Below, piece by piece: positions 40,868 through 49,842 of a DNA stretch of 64,000 nucleotides. The DNA is from Streptomyces lateritius (GTDB lineage Bacteria > Actinomycetota > Actinomycetes > Streptomycetales > Streptomycetaceae): positions 137,526 through 201,525 of the forward strand of contig NZ_BMTO01000001.1 in the NCBI RefSeq assembly GCF_014649715.1, read 5' to 3'. Below the pieces are notes generated by a model that was given only the letters and a program-made list of their open reading frames with translations, searched no databases and had not been told where the DNA came from. The translations under genes were made by a program, and so were the position numbers. The stretch's first letter is position 1. The number at the start of each line of letters is the position of its first letter.

Positions 40868-41658
40868 ACCTGGCAGATCTCCGGCGTCTCCTGCCAGAAG
40901 CGGTAGAGGTTCGAGCCGCAGTAGCGGGAGATCTCCGGCACGCCGAGCGCCCGCATCAGCGCGTCGATCGTGTCGAAGAACGCGCCGTTGATCGCCGGGA
41001 CGAAGAGCAGCGCGATGACGACGAAGAAGCCGTAGGGCGCGTACGGCTCGATCTGCCGCTTCAGCCGGTACGAGAGCCACGGCTCGACCACCCCGTACCC
41101 GTCGAGGCCCGGAACCGGCAGGAAGTTCAGCAGCGCGGCCGTCACCTGGAGGAACGCCAGGAAGGCGAGGGCGTACCGGAACGCGAGGGGGACACCGTCC
41201 AGTGCTCCCAGCCAGAACGGCGCCGTGCACACGATCGCGAACAGGACGTTGGTGAGCGGGCCCGCCGCCGAGATCAGACTGTGCTTCCAGCGGCCCTTCA
41301 CCCGGCCCTGCTCGATGAAGACCGCGCCGCCCGGCAGGCCGATGCCGCCCAGGATCACGAAGAGCACGGGCAGGATGACGCTGAGCAGGGCGTGGGTGTA
41401 CGCGAGCGGGTTGAGCGTGAGGTAGCCCTTGGCCCCTACGGTGATGTCGCCGCCGTGGAGGGCGGTGCGGGCGTGCGCGTACTCGTGGAGGCAGAGCGAG
41501 ACGATCCACGCGGCCGTCACGAAGAGGAAGATCGCGAGACCGGGGGAGGCCGCGAAACCGGCCCACACCGCCCAGCCGGTGACCGCCATGACGGCGAGGA
41601 TCGCCAGGAACACCGGGCTGATCCTGCGCTCGTGGCTGCGGGTGGTGGCCGTGGACAT
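40864..41658 (-). CDS. Site-2 protease family zinc metalloprotease
   Basis: A 264-residue intramembrane metalloprotease with about six transmembrane helices. The zinc motif is HEYAH at residues 58-62 (IVSLCLHEYAHARTA); the third-ligand segment is ALLNFLPVPGLDGYGVVEPWL, the NxxPxPxxDG of S2P proteins. PDZ and CBS domains are absent, which places it in the small S2P/M50 group. It may cut membrane regulators; targets are unknown. GGGAG precedes the ATG. Its stop codon lies in the CTAG of element E. Confidence 0.9.
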   Translation of the reverse strand: MSTATTRSHERRISPVFLAILAVMAVTGWAVWAGFAASPGLAIFLFVTAAWIVSLCLHEYAHARTALHGGDITVGAKGYLTLNPLAYTHALLSVILPVLFVILGGIGLPGGAVFIEQGRVKGRWKHSLISAAGPLTNVLFAIVCTAPFWLGALDGVPLAFRYALAFLAFLQVTAALLNFLPVPGLDGYGVVEPWLSYRLKRQIEPYAPYGFFVVIALLFVPAINGAFFDTIDALMRALGVPEISRYCGSNLYRFWQETPEICQV

Positions 41659-41754
41659 CGGGGCTCCCTGGGGCGCGGCGGGGTGTGTGCGGGAAACGTG
41701 CCGGGGCGGGGGTGAGTTCCTGCGATGATCCCCGGCTCACGGAGAATAGGGCCT

Positions 41755-44700
41755 GTGCGCTATTCCGTCCTCGGCCCGGCCCGGGCCCACACCGCCGACG
41801 GCCGGCCCGTCACAGTCGGCGGGGCCCGGCTGCGAGCCCTGCTGACCGTACTGGCGCTACGGGCCGGGCGGACCGTCCCGGTCGCCGTGCTCGTCGACGA
41901 GGTCTGGGACGGCGAACCGCCGGCCGACGGGCCGGCCGCGCTCCAGGCGCTGGTCGGACGGCTGCGGCGGGCGCTGGGGCGGGAGGCCGTGGTCTCCGCC
42001 CCGGGCGGCTACCGGCTGGCGGCCGTCCCCGACGACGTGGACGCGCACCGCTTCGAGCGGCTCGTGCAGGAGGGGGTACGGCGGCTCGGCGCGGGCGATC
42101 CGGCGCGGGCGGCGGCCCTTCTCGACGGTGCTCTCGGTCTGTGGCGGGGGCCCGCCCTCGCCGACCTGCCGGACCGCGCGGTGGAAGCCGCCCGCTGGGA
42201 CGCCCGCCGCCTGGACGCCCGCCGCGCCCGCCTGGAAGCCTCCCTCGCCCTCGGCGAGGCGTCCACGGCCCTCCCGGACCTGGCCGCCCTCTGCGAAGCC
42301 CACCCCCTGGACGAACCCCTCCACGCCCTCCGCCTCCGCGCCCTCCGAGACACGGGCCGCTCGGCGGAGGCCCTTCTGTCCTACGAATCCCTTCGCCGCG
42401 CCCTCGCCACCCGGCTGGGCACGACCCCCTCCCCGGCCCTCCAGTCCCTCCACAGGGAACTCCTCTCCCCGAGGGGCCCGCAGGTCTCCCCGAGGGGCTC
42501 GCAGGAGGCACCTCCGGGCGTGGGCCCGGCGGCCCCTGGCGCGAACGGGGCGGTTTTGGGGCTGGGCCCGGCGGCCCCTGGCGCGAACGGGGCGGTTTTT
42601 GGGCTGGGCCCGGAGGCCTCCGGCGCGGACGGGGCGGTTTTGGGGCTGGGCCCCGAGACCTCCGGCGCGGACGGGGCGGCCCTCGGCCCGCATGAGGCTC
42701 CCGCCGCGGAACGGGCGGGCTCCGGCCCGGCCCCGGCGGGCCCGAGCCCGTATGGGGAGGCGCCAGGCCCGAACAGGGCGGGCCCCAGCCCGCGTACGGA
42801 ATCCGGCCCGGCCCCGGCCCGCTCCGGCGCAGGCCCGGCCGTCTCCGGCCCGGGCCCGTCGGGCTCCGGCGTGGACGCCGCGGGTCCCGGCCGAGGGTCC
42901 GCCCCGGGCGCGGGTCCGGCGGCGCCTTCCGCCGCCCCCGTCCCCCTCCCCGGCAACCTCCGGGTCCGGCTCACCAGTTTTGTCGGGCGGGAGGGGGATA
43001 TCACCGCGCTGCGCGACGATCTGCGGGGGGCGCGGCTCGTGACGCTGCTCGGACCCGGTGGGGCGGGGAAGACCAGGCTGTCGCAGGAGGCGGCCGAGAG
43101 TGCGGCCGAGGGTGGGGGGTGGCCCGACGGGGTCTGGCTGGCCGAGTTGGCGCCGGTCGGGGATCCCGAAGCGGTGGTCGAGGCCGTGCTCGGGGCCGTC
43201 GGGGCGCGTCAGACGGTGCTGCGGGGGGCCGGAGCCGAGGAACTGCGCGGCAGCGACGATCCCTTGGGGCGCCTCGTCGAGCACTGTGCCGGCCGGCGGA
43301 TGCTCCTCCTGCTCGACAACTGCGAGCACGTCGTCGGCGCGGCGGCCCGCCTCGCCGAACATCTGCTGGCCCGCTGCCCCGGCGTGACGGTGCTCGCCAC
43401 GAGCCGCGAACCCCTGGGCGTACCGGGGGAGTCCGTCCGCCCACTCGGCCCCCTGCCCCGGGACACCGCGCTGCGGCTGCTCGCCGAGCGGGGGGCGGCC
43501 GCCAGAGCCGGGTTCCGGATCGAGGACGACCCGGAAGCCGCCGACGAGATCTGCCGCCGCCTGGACGGCCTCCCCCTCGCCATCGAACTGGCCGCCGCCC
43601 GGCTGCGGATGCTCTCCCCGCGCCAGATCGCGGACCGCCTCGACGACCGGTTCCGCCTGCTGACCTCCGGAGCTCGTACCGTCCTGCCCCGCCAGCAGAC
43701 CCTCCGCGCCGTCGTCGACTGGTCGTGGGACCTCCTCGACGAGCCGGAACGGGCCGTCCTGCGCCGACTGTCGGTCTTCACCGGCGGCTGCGACCTGGAG
43801 GCGGCCGAGGCCGTCTGCTCCGCCACCGCCACCGCCACCGCCACCGACGTCCTCGACGCGCTCGGCTCCCTCGTCGACAAGTCGCTCGTGGTCGCCGCGC
43901 CCTCCGACGACGGCGCCATGCGCTACCGCCTCCTGGAGACCGTCGCCGAATACGCCGCCGAGCGGCTGGACGAGGCCGGCGAACGGGCCGCGTTCGAACG
44001 CCGCCACCTCGTCCACTACCGCGAAGTCGCCCGTCTGACCGACCCCGAGCTGCGCGGAGGCCGGCAGGCCGCCGCCATGGCCCGGTTCCGGATCGAGTAC
44101 GAGAACCTGCGCACCGCCCTGCGCCGGGCCGTCGCCGCCCGCGACGAGCACGAGGGGCTGAGCCTCGTCCACTCCCTCCTCTGGTACTGGCAGATGCACG
44201 ACCTGCGCGCCGACGCCCTGCACTGGGCCGAGGCCGTGGCCGCCCTCGGCCCCGACCCCTTCGCCTCCCAGGCCCCTCCCGTCGTACCGCTCCACGAGCC
44301 CTGCACCGCCGCCCCGCCGCCGCTGACCGAGGACCAGCTGTGGGAGGCGCGGCGCGGGGTACGGCTCCTCGAACTGCTCAACATGGACTACCAGACCGGC
44401 CGGTGGACCGCCCCCGAGGGCGTCGCGCGGCTACGCCGGATCACCACCGTGTACCGGCCCGGCCTGCCCCAGGCATGCCGGCTGCCCGGCGCCTTCTCCG
44501 TCTTCGCCGTTCTGCTCACGGGAGACGTGGACGGGACGCGCGCGGCACTCGCCGCCACCGTCGAGGCGTGCCGTGCCCACGGCTACGACTGGGAGCTCGG
44601 CTATATCCTCCAGCTGCGCGCCAACATGCTTGCCAACCGGGCCGACTCGGCCGGTGCGGCGAGCGCCGACGCCGACGAGAGCCTGCGGATCTTCGTCCGC

Positions 44701-45498
44701 CTCGGTGACGCCTGGGGCGCCGCCGAGGCGCTCTCCTCGCGCGGCGAGGCCCGAGAGAAACGCTGCGATTTCGAGGGCGCGGCCGAGGACTTCGCCGCCG
44801 CCATCGGATACGCGCGGCGGATCGGCGCGCGGTCACAGACCACGCTGCTGCGTACCCGCTACGCCGACATGCTCACGGTCACCGGGCGCGAGGAGGAGGG
44901 CGAGGCGATCCTGCGCGAGGTCCTGGAGGCCGGACACCCCGGGTACGAACCGATGCTCGCGGCGCGGATCTTCCTCGCGGTCCTGCTCGGCCGCACCGGC
45001 CGCACCGCCGAGGCCCGCGAGCATCTCGACATCCTGCTGAGCGAGTTCGGCTCCGTCACGCTCGCCATCTTCGAGGGCTTCACCCTCGGCTCCCTGGCCT
45101 GGCTGGAGAACCTGGACGGGCGGTACGCCGCCGCGCTCCCGCTCGTACGGCAGGCCCTGGAGCGGGCGAAGGGTGCCCTCTCCATGGCCGTCGCCCCGCA
45201 GATGCCGGCGATCCATCTGGTGACCGCCGCCTGGGCGTTGGCGGGCCTCGGCGGCCCCCACGCCACCGTCGCGGCCCGGCTCCTCGGCGCACAGGAGAGC
45301 CACCTCCCACCCGGGCACCTGCGGGCGCCGCTGGAGCGGGAGAACCTCGCGCGGGCCATCGAGCTGACCCGCACCGCGCTCGGCGACGACGCCGCCTTCG
45401 AGGCCGCCTACGCCGAAGGCGGTGGCATCTCCCTGGAGGAGGCCACCGCCCTGCTCGACGGCGCCGACGCGATCAGAAGGCGCGCCGAGTCGTCCTGA
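41755..45498 (+). CDS. SARP-type regulator with NB-ARC ATPase and TPR region (AfsR-like)
   Basis: A 1247-residue multi-domain regulator. Order: OmpR-type winged helix (about 1-90), BTAD helical domain (about 95-240), a Gly/Ala/Pro linker (about 245-400) containing four 14-residue repeats, NB-ARC ATPase with Walker A GPGGAGKTRLSQEA (about 432) and Walker B MLLLLDNCEHVV (about 517), CATSREPLG-like sensor (VLATSREPLGVPGE), and a C-terminal helical TPR-like region to the end. Such proteins activate secondary-metabolite or transport genes after nucleotide-controlled assembly. GTG 41755 gives the family start VRYSVLG; the upstream ATG (41725) is an alternative. The DrrAB-like exporter converges on it. 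Confidence 0.88.
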   Translation: MRYSVLGPARAHTADGRPVTVGGARLRALLTVLALRAGRTVPVAVLVDEVWDGEPPADGPAALQALVGRLRRALGREAVVSAPGGYRLAAVPDDVDAHRFERLVQEGVRRLGAGDPARAAALLDGALGLWRGPALADLPDRAVEAARWDARRLDARRARLEASLALGEASTALPDLAALCEAHPLDEPLHALRLRALRDTGRSAEALLSYESLRRALATRLGTTPSPALQSLHRELLSPRGPQVSPRGSQEAPPGVGPAAPGANGAVLGLGPAAPGANGAVFGLGPEASGADGAVLGLGPETSGADGAALGPHEAPAAERAGSGPAPAGPSPYGEAPGPNRAGPSPRTESGPAPARSGAGPAVSGPGPSGSGVDAAGPGRGSAPGAGPAAPSAAPVPLPGNLRVRLTSFVGREGDITALRDDLRGARLVTLLGPGGAGKTRLSQEAAESAAEGGGWPDGVWLAELAPVGDPEAVVEAVLGAVGARQTVLRGAGAEELRGSDDPLGRLVEHCAGRRMLLLLDNCEHVVGAAARLAEHLLARCPGVTVLATSREPLGVPGESVRPLGPLPRDTALRLLAERGAAARAGFRIEDDPEAADEICRRLDGLPLAIELAAARLRMLSPRQIADRLDDRFRLLTSGARTVLPRQQTLRAVVDWSWDLLDEPERAVLRRLSVFTGGCDLEAAEAVCSATATATATDVLDALGSLVDKSLVVAAPSDDGAMRYRLLETVAEYAAERLDEAGERAAFERRHLVHYREVARLTDPELRGGRQAAAMARFRIEYENLRTALRRAVAARDEHEGLSLVHSLLWYWQMHDLRADALHWAEAVAALGPDPFASQAPPVVPLHEPCTAAPPPLTEDQLWEARRGVRLLELLNMDYQTGRWTAPEGVARLRRITTVYRPGLPQACRLPGAFSVFAVLLTGDVDGTRAALAATVEACRAHGYDWELGYILQLRANMLANRADSAGAASADADESLRIFVRLGDAWGAAEALSSRGEAREKRCDFEGAAEDFAAAIGYARRIGARSQTTLLRTRYADMLTVTGREEEGEAILREVLEAGHPGYEPMLAARIFLAVLLGRTGRTAEAREHLDILLSEFGSVTLAIFEGFTLGSLAWLENLDGRYAAALPLVRQALERAKGALSMAVAPQMPAIHLVTAAWALAGLGGPHATVAARLLGAQESHLPPGHLRAPLERENLARAIELTRTALGDDAAFEAAYAEGGGISLEEATALLDGADAIRRRAESS
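42522..42689 (+). repeat. Four 42-bp tandem repeats in the SARP linker
   Basis: Units at 42522, 42564, 42606 and 42648, 42 bp each, encode GPAAPGANGAVLGL, GPAAPGANGAVFGL, GPEASGADGAVLGL and GPETSGADGAALGP. The first two differ by one base or so; later ones are diverged. They lie between the BTAD and ATPase domains and keep the frame. Confidence 0.92.
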
Positions 45499-45526
45499 AC
45501 CCGTACCTGTACTCGGACCCGTACGG

Positions 45527-46405
45527 TCAGGTCTTCCTGCGGAACTTGGCGACCGCGAGCGGCGCCGTGACGGCCGTGATCAGCAGCGCCCAGCCGAGCG
45601 TCATCCACACCGAGTCCCCGACCGGCGTGCCGTTGATCATGGCCCGGGCGGCGTCGGCGAGGTTCGACAGCGGGTTGTAGTCGGTGAAGGTCTCCAGCCA
45701 GCCGGGCATCGAGGTCGGCGGCGCGAAGATCGAGGAGCCGAACTGCAGCGGCATGAGGACGATCATCGCCATTCCCTGGACGGCTTGGGCGGTCTTCATG
45801 GCGAGACCGAGCAGGATGAAGATCCACATCAGCGAGGCGCCGAAGACCATCGACAGACCGACGGCGGCGAGGAGGTCCAGGACCGAGGTCTTGATCTCCA
45901 TGCCGAGCAGGAAGCCCATGCCGAGCAGGATCGCGGAGGCGATCAGCATCCGGCCCACCTCGACGACGATCTTCGCGATGAGGACGGAGGACCGGGCGAT
46001 CGGCATCGTCCGGAACCGGTCCATGACCCCCTTCTTGAAGTCGTCGTTGATGCCCGTCCCGACGGCCATGGCGATGTTCATGCCCATCATCGCCATCAGG
46101 CCGGGGACCACGTAGTTGACGTAGTCGTCGTTGTTGCCCTTGCCGGCGATCGCGCCGCCGAAGACGTACACGAAGAGCAGGACGAAGATGATCGGCATCA
46201 GGACCACGTCGAACATCGACTCCGGGTCCTGCTTGATCTGCAGCGCGTTGCGCCGCACCAGGGCGCCGATGTGGCGGAGGTTGGCCCGCAGGCCGATCCG
46301 GCCCTCGCCGGCGGGCACGCCGCCCGCCGGCCGCGACCCCGGGCCCGCGCCCGGGGTTCCGGCGGAGGACTTGGTGAGCTGGGTGGTCGTGGTGGTGGCG
46401 CTCAT
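45527..46405 (-). CDS. ABC-2 type exporter permease (DrrB-like)
   Basis: A 292-residue membrane subunit with six helices. After a Thr/Gly-rich tail (about 1-45) come RRNALQIKQDPESMFDVVLMPIIFVLLFVYVFGG, VVPGLMAMMGMNIAMAVGTGINDD, KKGVMDRFRTMPIARSSVL (coupling region) and IFAPPTSMPGWLETFTDYNPLSNLADAARAMING, the DrrB/ABC2 hallmark. It forms an exporter with the ATPase whose stop overlaps its ATG (ATGA). Substrate unknown; the family often exports antibiotics. Confidence 0.9.
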   Translation of the reverse strand: MSATTTTTQLTKSSAGTPGAGPGSRPAGGVPAGEGRIGLRANLRHIGALVRRNALQIKQDPESMFDVVLMPIIFVLLFVYVFGGAIAGKGNNDDYVNYVVPGLMAMMGMNIAMAVGTGINDDFKKGVMDRFRTMPIARSSVLIAKIVVEVGRMLIASAILLGMGFLLGMEIKTSVLDLLAAVGLSMVFGASLMWIFILLGLAMKTAQAVQGMAMIVLMPLQFGSSIFAPPTSMPGWLETFTDYNPLSNLADAARAMINGTPVGDSVWMTLGWALLITAVTAPLAVAKFRRKT

Positions 46406-47406
46406 GCGGCGACCTCCTCGGGAAGCGCGTCGGACGCGGAGCCGGACACGGAGGTCTTCTCGCCGGTGATGGCCAGGAACACCTCGTCCAGGCTGGGCAG
46501 ATGGGTACCGATGTGGGCGATGCCGTAGCCCCGGGCGCCGAGCAGGCCGACGACGGCGGTCAGTTGCTCGTCGCTGAGGATCGGTACGTACAGCACGCCC
46601 TCGTCGGGGACCACGGTCGAACCGGCGATGCCGTCCAGACCCGACTCGCGCAGCGCGCCGGACATGGCCGGCAGGTCGGCAGGGTCCACCGGGCGGATCT
46701 TCAGGGTGCGGCCGCCGACCCGGGCCTTGAGCTCGTCGACCTTGCCCTGGGCGATGACCTTGCCCCGGTCGATGACGGTCAGCTCGCTCGCCAGCTGCTC
46801 CGCCTCCTCCATGTACTGCGTGGTGAGCAGGACGGTCACGCCTTCGGAGACCATCCGCTGGACCTCGTCCCAGACCTCGTTGCGCGTGCGCGGGTCGAGT
46901 CCGGTCGTGGGCTCGTCCAGGTAGAGGACGGCGGGCTGCCCGATCATCGAGGCGGCGAGGTCGAGCCGGCGGCGCATACCGCCGGAGTAGTTCATCACCG
47001 GCCGTTTGGCGGCCTCGGTGAGCGAGAACCGCTCCAGCATCTCGTCGGCCCGGCGCCGGGCGTCCTTGCGGGAGAGGTCGAGCAGCCGCCCGATCATGTA
47101 GAGGTTCTCCCAGCCGGACAGCTTCTCGTCGACCGAGGCGTACTGCCCGGTGAGCCCTATCGTGCGGCGGAGCTGACGGGGCTGGCGCACCACGTCGTGA
47201 CCGGCGACGGTCGCGGTCCCCGCGTCCGGGACGATCAGGGTGGACAGGCAACGGACGAGCGTGGTCTTCCCGGCGCCGTTGGGTCCGAGCACCCCGAGGA
47301 CCGTGCCCTCCCGGACATCGAGGTCGACCCCGTCCAGGGCCTTCGTCTCGCCGTAGTGCTTCACGAGGCCTCGTACCTCGACGGCGTTGTGTGCGGATCG
47401 CGTCAT
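46402..47406 (-). CDS. ABC exporter ATP-binding protein (DrrA-like)
   Basis: A 334-residue ATPase of the daunorubicin-resistance DrrA family. Walker A GPNGAGKTTLVRCL, Q-loop TIGLTGQYASVDEKL, signature NYSGGMRRRLDLAASMIG, Walker B VLYLDEPTTGLDPRTR, and H-loop region LLTTQYMEEAEQLA. The C-terminal DrrA extension (about 240-330, LPSLDEVFLAITGEKT) is present. Start ATG 47406 (MTRSAHNAVEVRG) is preferred over an in-frame codon 10 residues upstream. It is translationally coupled to the permease. Confidence 0.92.
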   Translation of the reverse strand: MTRSAHNAVEVRGLVKHYGETKALDGVDLDVREGTVLGVLGPNGAGKTTLVRCLSTLIVPDAGTATVAGHDVVRQPRQLRRTIGLTGQYASVDEKLSGWENLYMIGRLLDLSRKDARRRADEMLERFSLTEAAKRPVMNYSGGMRRRLDLAASMIGQPAVLYLDEPTTGLDPRTRNEVWDEVQRMVSEGVTVLLTTQYMEEAEQLASELTVIDRGKVIAQGKVDELKARVGGRTLKIRPVDPADLPAMSGALRESGLDGIAGSTVVPDEGVLYVPILSDEQLTAVVGLLGARGYGIAHIGTHLPSLDEVFLAITGEKTSVSGSASDALPEEVAA

Positions 47407-47453
47407 GGCCCCTACTCCACCAGCCGCCACCGACAACGCCCCGACAAACGACC

Positions 47454-47488
47454 GACAGCCCGCCGACAGGGGATGTCGGCGGGCTGTC
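47454..47488 (-). terminator. Second hairpin after panB
   Basis: GACAGCCCGCCGACA pairs perfectly with TGTCGGCGGGCTGTC (15 bp) around GGGGA, 39 bp beyond the panB stop and upstream of the ABC ATPase. It separates panB from the exporter operon. Confidence 0.82.
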
Positions 47489-47493
47489 GTCGG

Positions 47494-47528
47494 AGCCGTG
47501 ACGGCTACCGGACGGTGCCGTCACGGCT
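47494..47528 (-). terminator. First hairpin, reaching into the panB stop codon
   Basis: AGCCGTGACGGC pairs with GCCGTCACGGCT (12 bp) around an 11-nt loop. Its outer end covers the panB stop codon (TAG, 47527-47529). Together with the next hairpin it forms a tandem terminator. Confidence 0.75.
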
Positions 47529-48390
47529 AGTGGAAGGTGTGCTCCTCGGCCGGGAACGCCCCGCCGCTCACGTCCTCGGCGAAGGCGCGCGCGGCGTCGC
47601 CGAGCGTCTCGCGGAGGTTGGCGTACTGCTTGGTGAAGCGCGGCACCTTGCCGCCGGTCAGGCCGGCCATGTCGGTCCAGACGAGGACCTGCGCGTCCGT
47701 GTCCGGTCCCGCGCCGATGCCGATGGTGGGAATGTGCAGGGAGCGGGTGACCTCGGCGGCCAGCTCGGCCGGTACGAGTTCCAGGACGACCGCGAACGCG
47801 CCCGCGTCCTGCGCCGCCTTGGCGTCGCTGAGCAGCCGGTGCGCGGCCTCGTCGCCACGGCCCTGCACCCGGTAGCCCATGGTGTTGACCGACTGCGGGG
47901 TCAGCCCCAGGTGGGACATGACCGGGATGCCGGCCTGGACGAGCAGTTCGGTCTGCGGCAGCGAGCGCTCGCCGCCCTCCAGCTTGATCGCGCCGACACC
48001 CGCGTCCTTGACGAGCCGGGTGGCGTTGCGCAGGGCCTGGACGGGCCCTTCCTGGTACGAACCGAAGGGGAGGTCGCCGACGACGAGGGCACGCTTGGTG
48101 CCCCGGACGACCGCGGCGGAGAGCAGCGTCATCTCGTCCATCGTGACGGGCACGGTGGTGTCGTAGCCGAGGTGACAGTTGCCCATGGAGTCGCCGACGA
48201 GGATCACCGGGATGCCGGCCTCGTCGAAGACGGACGCGGTCATCGCGTCGTAGGCGGTGAGCATGGGCCACTTCTCGCCGCGGACCTTGGCGGCGGCGAT
48301 GTCGTGGACGGTGAGGCGGCGCGTGCCCTTGCCTCCGTACAGCGCCTTGCCGCTGTCGGCGGACGGCTTCTGGGCAGCCTGAAGCGTCAT
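47527..48390 (-). CDS. panB: 3-methyl-2-oxobutanoate hydroxymethyltransferase
   Basis: A 287-residue TIM-barrel enzyme making ketopantoate from alpha-ketoisovalerate and methylenetetrahydrofolate, first step of pantothenate/CoA synthesis. Motifs: MLTAYDAMTASVFDEAGIPVILVGDSMGN (metal Asp), PVTMDEM, VVGDLPFGSY, IKLEGGE, MSHLGLTPQSVNTMGYRVQG (catalytic region) and IGIGAGPDTDAQVLVW. An N-terminal extension of about 25 residues is normal in Streptomyces. AAGGAG is 7 nt before the ATG at 48390, against the in-frame ATG at 48411. Confidence 0.95.
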   Translation of the reverse strand: MTLQAAQKPSADSGKALYGGKGTRRLTVHDIAAAKVRGEKWPMLTAYDAMTASVFDEAGIPVILVGDSMGNCHLGYDTTVPVTMDEMTLLSAAVVRGTKRALVVGDLPFGSYQEGPVQALRNATRLVKDAGVGAIKLEGGERSLPQTELLVQAGIPVMSHLGLTPQSVNTMGYRVQGRGDEAAHRLLSDAKAAQDAGAFAVVLELVPAELAAEVTRSLHIPTIGIGAGPDTDAQVLVWTDMAGLTGGKVPRFTKQYANLRETLGDAARAFAEDVSGGAFPAEEHTFH

Positions 48391-48703
48391 GGTGAACGGC
48401 TCCTTAGTCATCTCGAGGCGCCCTGACGGCGTCCCCGGACCACGTCCATGGTGGCACCTCGCGCCACGGCGGGGGAAGTGGGCCGAAGTGGTGCTGTTCA
48501 CACCGCCGCCGCATCCGTACGAATGTGCGCGTTCTGTCACAGCCCCGCCGCCTTCGCCACCGACAGGAACCCGCCGCGCCGTCCCGTCGTCCCTCGTGGC
48601 AGTACGACCGACCCCTCATCACCTAGTGTCGACGTCGGGTCACCGAGCAGGACAGCAGAACACAGCACGACAAGCACGGCAGCAAGGCAGTGAGGACAGA
48701 GCG
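48391..48703. other. Divergent promoter region of panB and the EEP gene
   Basis: The 313-bp gap holds the panB ribosome site (AAGGAG on the minus strand near 48400), a TAGTGT hexamer at 48624-48629 that could be a -10 for the plus-strand gene (80-nt leader), and GAGGA before its ATG. No gene or hairpin of note. Confidence 0.45.
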
Positions 48704-49726
48704 ATGGCGCGGGTGGACATGACGGAGACCGAGAACGGCGGCGCCCGGAACGAGCGCTCCGGGTCCCGGTTCCGATCGGCGCTCGACCGCTGGCGCGGCG
48801 ACCGGGGCATCTGGCGCCGCGGCATCGTCCTGGCCGGCACGGCGGTGCTGCTCACCCTGCTGATGGTCTTCCACGCCGAGATCCCCAACCGGATCGGCAA
48901 CCTGGGCAGCCTCACCGAGACCTTCCTGCCCTGGCTCGGCGTCTTCGTGCCGCTGCTCCTCGTCCTGGCCCTGCTGCGGCGCTCCGCGACCGCGCTGGTC
49001 GCCCTGCTGCTGCCGGCCGTCGTCTGGCTCAACCTCTTCGGCGGCCTGATCACCGACAAGTCGGGCACGGGCGGCGACCTCACCGTGGCCACCCACAACG
49101 TCAACGCCGACAACCCGGACCCCGAGGGCACCGCCCGCCAGATCGCCGGCTCAGGCGCGGACGTGGTGGCCCTGGAGGAGCTCAAGGGCGACATGGTCCC
49201 GGTGTACGAGCGCGGCCTGGCCGACACGTACAAGTATCACTCCGTGCAGGGCACCGTCGGGCTGTGGAGCAGGTACCCGCTGAACGACACGCGCCCGGTC
49301 GACATCGGGATGGGCTGGACCCGCGCCATGCGCTCCACCGTCGCCACGCCCCAGGGGAACGTGGCCGTGTACGTCGCCCACCTCCCGTCCGTACGGGTCA
49401 AGCTGAACGCGGGCTTCACCGCCAACCAGCGCGACAACAGCGCGGACGCGCTGGGCGAGGCCATCGCCGCCGACCCGCACGAGCGGATCGTCCTGCTCGG
49501 CGACCTCAACGGCACCATGAACGACCGCTCGCTCAACGGGGTCACCTCGCAGCTGCGCTCCACGCAGGGCGCGTCGGGCGACGGCTTCGGCTTCAGCTGG
49601 CCGGCCTCGTTCCCGATGGCGCGGATCGACCAGATCATGGTGAAGGGCGTCGAGCCGGTCTCCTCCTGGACGCTGCCCGAGACCAAGAGCGACCATCTGC
49701 CGATCGCGGCCCGCGTCCGGCTCTGA
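48704..49726 (+). CDS. Membrane-anchored endonuclease/exonuclease/phosphatase family protein
   Basis: A 340-residue protein with a cytoplasmic tail of about 40 residues, three transmembrane helices (about 45-115: GIVLAGTAVLLTLLMVFHA, TFLPWLGVFVPLLLVLALL, ATALVALLLPAVVWLNLFG) and an EEP (DNase I-like) domain outside (about 125-340). Catalytic elements: THNVNADNPD, VVALEELKGD, LLGDLNGTMNDRS and SDHLPIAARV. It could be a secreted-side nuclease or a lipid/sugar phosphodiesterase; the membrane-proximal form is frequent in actinobacteria. GAGGA precedes the ATG. Confidence 0.87.
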   Translation: MARVDMTETENGGARNERSGSRFRSALDRWRGDRGIWRRGIVLAGTAVLLTLLMVFHAEIPNRIGNLGSLTETFLPWLGVFVPLLLVLALLRRSATALVALLLPAVVWLNLFGGLITDKSGTGGDLTVATHNVNADNPDPEGTARQIAGSGADVVALEELKGDMVPVYERGLADTYKYHSVQGTVGLWSRYPLNDTRPVDIGMGWTRAMRSTVATPQGNVAVYVAHLPSVRVKLNAGFTANQRDNSADALGEAIAADPHERIVLLGDLNGTMNDRSLNGVTSQLRSTQGASGDGFGFSWPASFPMARIDQIMVKGVEPVSSWTLPETKSDHLPIAARVRL

Positions 49727-49842
49727 CGGCTCCCCCCCGGAGACTTCCGCAACCTTCCCTTCATCCCCGGGTGGCCCGTGGGGAACATCCACCTGAGCGT
49801 ATTTGTTCCGTAGAAGAACTAACTACGGGAAAGGCTCTCTCC

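Noticed and set aside
37597-42689. Tandem repeats at 37597 and 42522 as CRISPR-like arrays
   Set aside because: Units are contiguous without spacers and stay in frame inside proteins. No cas genes are present.
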